Source of the DNA: Lineus longissimus
Lineage: Eukaryota > Nemertea > Pilidiophora > Heteronemertea > Lineidae
Assembly (NCBI RefSeq): GCF_910592395.1
Contig: NC_088310.1
Location: 4,409,501 to 4,473,500 of the forward strand
Direction of reading: 5' to 3'
Length of the DNA: 64,000 nt
Positions 24,601 through 33,600 of this stretch are shown piece after piece. The notes under the pieces were generated by a model. It was not told the origin of the DNA and made no database searches. It was given only the letters and a program-made list of their open reading frames with translations. A program made the position numbers and the translations under genes. Position 1 is the first letter of the stretch; the number at the start of each line of letters is the position of its first letter.

Positions 24601-27600
24601 GGTTTTTCCGACCACTTGATATAGTTTGTAGCTATGGTGTCATAGAAACGTTTTTAATTCAACATTTGCCCTAACTTGTCATGCCAAGGCTGGAGGAACG
24701 TCAGCGTCCGAATGGTTTGATTTCATGCTAATGACCAGCTAGGTCAACAGCTCTTGCTGACAGTCACCCGATCTATGAATCTAGAATGCGGTCGATTTTG
24801 GGTTGGTGTCAACAAAGGTGTTGAATCCCGGTCAAGTTTGAAGAAAAGGACAAGTGCGTGCCCAAAAACGCACATCAAGTTCGACGAAAGCTGAGAGCTG
24901 AGCTCCAGTTGCTTGGTATAATATCTATACCTGTATCCGCGGGGACCGGCCATTTCAGTTTCGCATTTATAAATTCCTGTCCTATACAGGTTGATGAATA
25001 CATTCGCAGCTCAAACAGATTTAATACATTATGCTCGTGTTCTGTAGGGCATTTGTACTTTAGACCTGTCCCAGCTGCCTATGTACTACATTCGTTAGAT
25101 ATTGAAATTCAATATTCTGAGTCATACAAGTAGCTTATTACGTTATTTTGCTCCTTACAAATTGTACTACGCAGTTGAAGTATTCAGGCCTAGCCCATTA
25201 CACGGTTCACTGTCTTCAAACAAAGCCCGCTCACCCTAAGCTGAAATTCCCATTGTTCTACCGTCAAAGGATTATCTGCGCAAATTTGAAAACGACGATC
25301 CCACGAAACACCTTTCAAGGTGGTCGTTAGGCCTAAACCCGCGAGGGCAAATAAACATACTGTACGCTACTTGGCTAGATTAGCTCACGAATGGATTCAT
25401 GATTGTAAAACAGGTTGAGCTTTATGAATCCGACACGGACCTTTTAAGTTCGCGGATGGCGTATCATTACTCACTTTGAAGATGACGGAAGGCTGGAAGA
25501 AAGAACCACGCATGCAACTGCACGGTATCCACGCATTTTAATTTCATTACAAAGTCCCTTGACTTTGCAAGATACATCATGTTATTTGCCTTTCGTTTGT
25601 AGGTGTTAGACCCAGTGAAATTAAGTCGCAATTACAGAAGAAAGCCAGAATTTGTTAAAGATATGATTTCGATTGCTCCAGTTGGAACTATAGCCACATT
25701 CATAGCTGGTGAGATTTTCGTTCTTTAAGGGTATTCAATTCTTTTGTCACATTTATGAAATTTTTCATCCACTCCGAGTCATTACAGGTAAATGTACATA
25801 GACAATGCATCTATACCTTATTGCACAAATGGTGTTGAAGTGCAAAACACTGAAGTAAATGTAGTCATGCTAAGTGCATTCTTAAGCATAAGACGGAGCT
25901 AAAAATTATCTACAACAGGCATATATTTGATGAAATGCCTATCACTCTAGTTGAGCAGTGATGGTACAAATCGAGATCCGGTACAATAGAAGCGTGTTGA
26001 TGAATATTCATACAAATTATCATCCTGACTCTCATGCGTTCGAGCTCTACAAAGTGATTTAGCGATCTCAAAACATTGCGGGTCAAGATGACAAATATAG
26101 CCGACGAGAAAGACGAATTTCCATCTTTTCAAATCAATTTCCGTTTCAGAACTGACAGACAGCGCTATTGTGGACATCGGTGAAATAGACGAATGTGAGT
26201 ATTAAGCTGAATTCGTGTACATTTTTATGAGTGTGCGCAAACTCTTATCGGCAACGCCATAGCCTTATCATGAGAGCAATATCCGAATCGAAGTAGCCGT
26301 AAATATAATATCACCACAAACTATCAATTTCCTATCTAAATAGCGGCCGTGGTAGGAGAGGCAGAACGGCAGTGAGTGATGAAAATGCTAGCAAAAACAC
26401 AGTAGTGACGTTCTACATGTGTATGTTTATGAAACAAAGGGTTTACATGCACAGGAGAGACCAATGAACATCATCATCGCAAGGGAGACCAATCACTCTA
26501 CACTGCCTCACACCGGCTTTCACTTTGTAGACAGTGACCATTTAATACGTGTTGCCTCACCTAGTAAAAGTGCACCTTCGTGAAATCTGCAGGACCGGTC
26601 CTTGTGATTAAGAATTTTGCCTTTCCGGTTCAGCGATACGATCGAAAATCTCACAAACTACCTCTGCAACTTCCACTGCCAAAGCAATTGCACAAAGCAT
26701 TAGTCACAAACTACCACTGCAACTACCACTGCCAAAGCAATTGTACAAAGCATTGGTCACAAACTACCACTGCAACTACCACTGCCAAAGCAATTGCACA
26801 AAGCATTAGTCACAAACTACCACTGCAAAAGCAATTGTACAAAGCATTAGTCACAAACTACCACTGCAACTTCCACTGCCAAAGCAATTGCACAAAGCAT
26901 TAGTCACAAACTACCACTGCAACTACCACTGCCAAAGCAATTGTACAAAGCATTAGTCACAAACTACCACTGCAACGGCCACTGCCAAAGCAATTGCACA
27001 AAGCATTAGACACGAGAGAATTGTTGTTTTAAAGTCTAAATAACAATCACTGTGTTGCAGCCGACATCTACGTGCCCATCGTCCGACTCCCACGCCTCAT
27101 TAAGTTCCACACTATGACCAAGTGTTTCGAGGTGACGGACAGTCGAACCAGCAACCCCAATACCGTGAGAGCTTTCAAACTCACTCTCTACCTGTCCGTG
27201 GTTATACATTGGATCGCCTGTTTCTACTACATGGTATCAAGTGTAAGTGTTGATTAAGAATATTTTGTAATCGAACATACCACATGCACAAATACGAAGA
27301 ATTTGTGTTCAAAATACGTCGTAAGTCAGTATTGCCATGGAGTGATGCACGACCTCACTATAAGATGTAAATGCTATTTCGTACGATGGTTAGAGTACCC
27401 ATGAAATGGGTACATGACCAGTTCTAATAATCTTCAAGACGTTGGCGTAGGCCTCCGATGGAGAAGAAAAAGAAGAAGTAAGAGAGTAGAGATAACTTAT
27501 GGCTGATTCTCGATTTCAGTATGAAGGCCTTGGTATCAATGACTGGGTATTTCCGAATAAAACAGAAGATCAACATTTTCGAAGGTATGAGTAAATCCTA

Positions 27601-30600
27601 TTTTCGAAGGTATGAGTAAATCCTGTTGAGAGAACTACAATGTATTTTCCAAGCTGCTTTGATCCAACAATCATTCAGATAACAGTAGACCAAGTTCAAG
27701 ATACACTATTTAAGGTGAAACTACATGTGTAGTGACTCCATTTTGCAAATCAAAGAAACACCAGAACTCATCCAAAACACACAAAATTGTAAAAGTATTA
27801 ATCGGAAGACATTGATATCTTTGGTCTGCATGGCCTCCGAACAGTTAGAGTCCGATTTTTGGTGTTTGATAGAGTTTTGGTGTGCCTGAGATTGGCAAAA
27901 TGGAGTCACTTTAGCTTCACTTCAATTTTTCAACCATTTTTTTTCTGAGGTTGAGACTTATTTCAACCCCCGGTGTTAACCTTGCCATTATCTCCTTTGA
28001 CCTTTTGCAGAAGGTACGTGTTATGCATGTACTGGTCAATGATGACACTGACAACCATTGGAGAAACTCCAGTACCACGATCAGATCTCGTAAGTTACTA
28101 TGGTCACGTGGGCACAACCAAAATGGTGGCGGCAAGCAATATTTTGGAGATGGCATCATGAAGAAAAATACCGATTATCATTATTTTCTGCTTGTGTATA
28201 GCCTAATTTGAGGAAATGTTATCTGCTAGAGTATTGGATCTGACAATGAAATGCGTGATTTTGGTGCCGGAGTTCTCCAATTCAATGGCGTTTCTTTTTG
28301 TTTTTTCCCTTCCAAGGTTGCTTGCCGCCTCTAAGATTTTGGTTATTTTCTTTCAGTAAATACATCCGTTCACTTTACTGGTCGACAATGACATTGACAA
28401 CAATCGGAGGCACAGCCAATCCAGAAACAACACTTGTGAGTAACTTTTTCTGCTCTTTACAGCATCATCAGAATAGTGTACTACAAAATGTGATGTTCCC
28501 CGTACGCCGGTGTATGAACTCCCGATAATCAGCACGAAGAACTGTTGTCCTCTTTGTCAAGATAGACGATGTTAAATTCTATGAACCAAGGTCTCCATCC
28601 TCTAACCGTCGTCGATCTTGATCAGTTGGCCACAGCGCTTCGTAGTCACTGACTTTTCCGCTTGTCCTTTCTTCCAGGAATACGTTTTCACCGGCGTCAC
28701 CTTTCTCATCGGAGTGTTCGTGTTCGCTGCCGTTGTGGGAAATGTCGGAGACGTCATCAGTAACATGAACGCAGCCAGGCAGGATTTCATGGCGAGGTAG
28801 GAAACATGAAAAACATTCGACCCTCAGTTTTTCAACTGTTGGACTTGGGCTTTAAGCTTCGTTTTGAAATTTTGAAAGTGTCAAATCGCGTCGCACCATC
28901 CCGGCGACCAGTTTCTATTGAAGTACAGAGGATTTCCGCTAGGGTCGTCGTCTGGGTAGTAGGCGTAGTGATAGTCTGCCGTCAGCTCAAGAAGACGCTT
29001 GTACATGACGTTCACGGTGAAGGGGTGCTGCTCAGAGAGGTCATGGTGTTCAGTGGGATCACGCCCAAGGTCAAACAGCTGACGCTTGCTCGGTTCAGGG
29101 TGAATTTCTCCCGCGTCTTCATCCCTGGCGAACCTTACCTCATTGTCGTCTGCTAGCGTTGGTGCGGGTGTCCAACCATCACGGTCTGCCGGACCAGGTT
29201 TGCCGACAATCAGTTTCAAGTTCCCCACCCTGATGGCGGCGTTCTCGTCGATGTCGTCGATGTTGTAGACGAATTCCTTCCTCGCACCAGGATGGTAAGG
29301 CGTTGTCAGACTCTCGAGCTGGTTCATTCCATCCAGGGTCAGGTTCTCAGGCGAGTGACCCGCGACGGCTAGGAGAGTTGGGAACCAATCTACCGCATGG
29401 AAGAGCCCACGGAAAATCCTTCCAATCGTTTTCTTGAAGATGCCTCCGCTGACAAACGCAGCACCTCTGGTCCCTCCTTCCCAAAGTGTGTATTTCTGTC
29501 CCCGCAAAGGCCAGTTGTTACCTCCATAAAGCGTCCGGCCACCATTATCAGTTGTGAAGACAATGACCGTGTCATCCAACATCCCTTTCAAGGCCAATGC
29601 GTGCGTGATATTCCCAATCGCTTCATCTAACGCGGACACCATACCAGAAAATGCTCGTCGTGTCCTGTCATTTATTTTGTGATATGGATATTCAAATCTT
29701 TCCGGTACTTGCACTGGGGAATGGACTGCTTGGAATGGTAGATACAAGAACAGAGGCTTCCCTGTATCATGATTTGTGATGATCTGCCTTGCTCGTTTGG
29801 CAAATAGGAATGTTGAGTAGGTCCCCCTAGCGCCGTCGTCTGGTTCAGAATTGTCCCGGAAATCGTAACCATCGATTGACGACCCATACTGCCGGTCGTG
29901 AAGGAAGTAGTCTTCCGCTCCGTTATAATAACCATAATGAGAATTGAACCCGCGATGCAGAGGCGTGTAGGAAAGGTTACAGAATCCCAAGTGCCATTTC
30001 CCAACGATGTGAGTAGCGTAGCCAACTTCTTTCAGTTTCTCGGGAAGAAATGTGAAATTGGTCGGGACACCCTTTGGCTGTAGAGGCCTGATGACTCGAT
30101 GCTGCATGCCAGAACGGAACGGGTACATCCCAGTCATGAACGCTGTCCTCGACGGGGAACAAAGTGGCTGCACATACGAATTCTCCAATATGACGCCTTG
30201 TTTTGCGAGTGTGTCCAGGTTTGGAGTGAGCATGTCCGGGTTGTGCCATCCGACGTCGTTCCATCCGAGATCGTCTGCGACTATAAAGAGGATATTTGGT
30301 CTTTTCGCTCCGACCACATGAGAAAGGATGACCAGGAACACTGGAAAGGCCCTTGAAAATTGCCGCAGTTGCATCTTTGGTTGAATACTTGCTTAGATTC
30401 TCAGGACCAAACACAGTCACAACAAGAAAAATCAGTGCTGGCGCTTTGCACAATCATGTCCTATTGGTAGGACAAAATATAACCATGATCAAAACAATGA
30501 TCTTATCTGTGACCTTGCTATTTCAACTCAATGTCGTTGCTATTTCAACTTAATCTCGTAGGTTATTTACGTCCGATAGTACATATACATGTACTTATCT

Positions 30601-33600
30601 CAAATGATAGAATAGGCCAAAACACAGATATGTTGGTTTTCAATTACTTGTCCAAGAGGTGAGAAAAGCAGAAGAAAATCCCATGCTGACCCATTAAATT
30701 GCTCGTATGTATACAATGTATATTTATTTTCCCTTTGTAGGATGGACCAGATTAAGTTCTACATGGATCATCGTAGAATTCCTGAAGTCCTGCAAAACAG
30801 AGTTAAACGATGGGCTGACTACAGCTGGACTCGGTGCGTTAAGGCTGAAATTTAATTGGACAATAGACTAATCAAACTACATGTATCATTCTTAAGAGTT
30901 TATCCGCGAGCGTCCCTATTTATAAAACAAAACAATTCCGTTCGTCAGAGTAAATCTAAACCCACGCACATTTTGACACCGAGACAACGAATATCCATGG
31001 CGATCCAGCCAATCGCTTTGAAATCTTTGAACGCTACGACAATTTGTATTTTCATTCCTTATGAGATTTCTCGAGGTGCCAATTTACTATTTCAGCACTC
31101 AAGCAATAGACGAAATCAGCATGTTAGAGATGTTGCCAGAGCGTCTCCGCTCTGAGATCGCCATCCATGTTCACCTCGAGACGCTCAAGAAGGTGAAAAT
31201 CTTTGAAGAATGCGAAGAGGGGCTTCTCCATGAATTGGTGCTGAAGTTGCGGTCACAGATCTATTCGCCCGGGGACCATATCTGCAGGACCGGCGAGATT
31301 GGCAGGGAGATGTACATCATAAACCATGGGAAAGTCGAGGTGAGGAGTTTCTTAGAAGAGCGTAGCTACAGAATGGTCCATTTAGTAAATGTTATTGAGA
31401 TAATGGGCCGAAGGCCAAACTTACTTTTGTTCGAAAATCAGAACAGCACCATTATCATTAAACAGGTATAGCTAAATTATACTCTGAAATATGTGTACAT
31501 TGCATCTCCTTCCATATTCCTGTCACTTCCAGATATTGGTAAACAGTCCTAGTCAACCATCTGGTAAAATGGTGGTTGCTACTCTCTCGGAGGGGAACTA
31601 TTTTGGCGAGATCAGCTTATTGAAATTGGACGCTGGTCAAAACAAGTAAGTGCTCTGAACTCAACCTCCAAAATTAGTATGTTATATCGCAAAGTTTAGT
31701 ACAAAGAAACAATCTTCAATTAAACTCTGAACTTTAGCAGCAAAATCAGGTCTGGTTGTGCCAGCATCTCCTGTCGATCAGGTCTGGTTGCGACAGCATA
31801 TGCTGTATTATCACGTCTGGTTGTGACAGCATATGCTGTATTATCAGGTCTGGTTGTGGCAGTATGTTATGGTATGGTTGTTGCAGTATCTGCTGTCTAT
31901 CAGGTCTGGTGTTCTGATTTCATGCAATCCCTTTATGAAAATGATCAGGTATTCACCACGTGAAAATGAGACACATTTTTCCTGGGTGGAGACAAGGTCC
32001 ACCCTGTAGAAACATGGTGCACTACGTTGGGTGAGTACACATCTAGATCAAAGTCTTTCAAATAATTATTTGAAAGACACTGGTTGCGTTTAGTATTGCC
32101 TGCATCATGTATATCATATTTTTTTATCAAACACCAAGATAACTCTTTTGTGGTTACAGCAAAGTTCATTTGAATTTTTATATTTCAGGCGAACCGCAGA
32201 TGTGCGCTCAGTGGGTTACTCTGAGTTGCTATGTTTGTCCAGGAAAGAATTGATGTCGGTAAGTTTAGGTATTTAATGAATCGGTGTTATATACCGATGA
32301 AGACAAATATATCTTGAGGGATTAAGGTATATGGTTCTATAGAGACCATGGTCGTCAATACCTCTGAGATCGACAGCACACAAAAGAATCCTTTGTCTGC
32401 CGAAAACTCTACCCTCGGATATTTCAAATGTTTACACCGGCCATATGGGGGATGGTACCATAAAGTATATGGTTATTGAAAACTTAAAAAAGAGCAATAT
32501 ATTAATTAAAGGCAATTATTGATATCTAACACTTTTAAAATTTCAGGCTCTTGTCGAATACCCAGATGCTAAAGATATTCTGGAAGCTCAGGCCAGAGAA
32601 AGGTAAATTCATACCCGTGCAGTACATAAAACCTTAGTTTAGTCAACAGGAAAAATATGACCTTGTCAGTAACAATCATGTACCGTCCATTACTATTTGA
32701 CTCTCATCCTTCTGTTGCTGACAATCATTCATTGTCGTCCGTCAGTGTATACATAAACCGATAGCTACTTGACTGGAATGCCCCATTCTGACAATCCAAC
32801 GTACATGTACATCGTAGTTTTAGCAATTCTGCTCCATTCGCAACTTTCTTCGAGCAGTGTTATGTGGGACTTCCTGTCAGGTGACAGGTCATTTCACTTG
32901 TTGACCAATCACAAGCCCAGTAATAGTCATGGCCATGCGTGCTACGCCGAAACATGGATGATAGATGTCTGCTGATTGGCTTATAACTGACTGGAAGCAG
33001 TGCCAAATCGCTGCTTGAGAAAAGTGGTGAATTCGTCTGCACAGTGTCGAAAATATCGTTAAAATGGTTGCTTGGTCTCATCAATTTGTTTCTCCCAAAA
33101 GAATGCAGAAGAACAAGGAGGTGCGTCGAACCAGTACGGCAGATTCCACATCGGGTGACAAGCCATCATCAAGCTCTACATCTCCAACAACTGAAGCCCC
33201 AAAACCACCGCCAAAACCCGCGGAGGAGAAGCCAGTTCCGCCGCCACCGCCGCCGCCACTTCCGGCGCTCATGAAGGGCAAGAAGGACACCTTGTGGCAA
33301 CTGCTGAAATCGGATGACTTTCAGCGCGCTGCTGGGCCAGAGAGGCAACTTGGTGAGAAAAAAAATTGAATAATTCATTGTCCTTACTTCAGGCCTGAGA
33401 ATGATGGATTACTTAGTTGACTCCCAGATTGATTTATTAGTTAGAAAACATTGTAAGGTGATAGAGAGTGTACAGGAATGCCATGAACATAATCTATCAT
33501 CATAATCGATCCGACATTCAAAACGGTTCTTAAAACATCCCTCTTCAAGGAACATGACGGGACAGTGCTTGAACGGTTCAACAACTGAGTAGCGCTTTAT

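Noticed and set aside
26580-26903. 107-codon frame in the channel intron
   Set aside because: Created by the 53-bp minisatellite.
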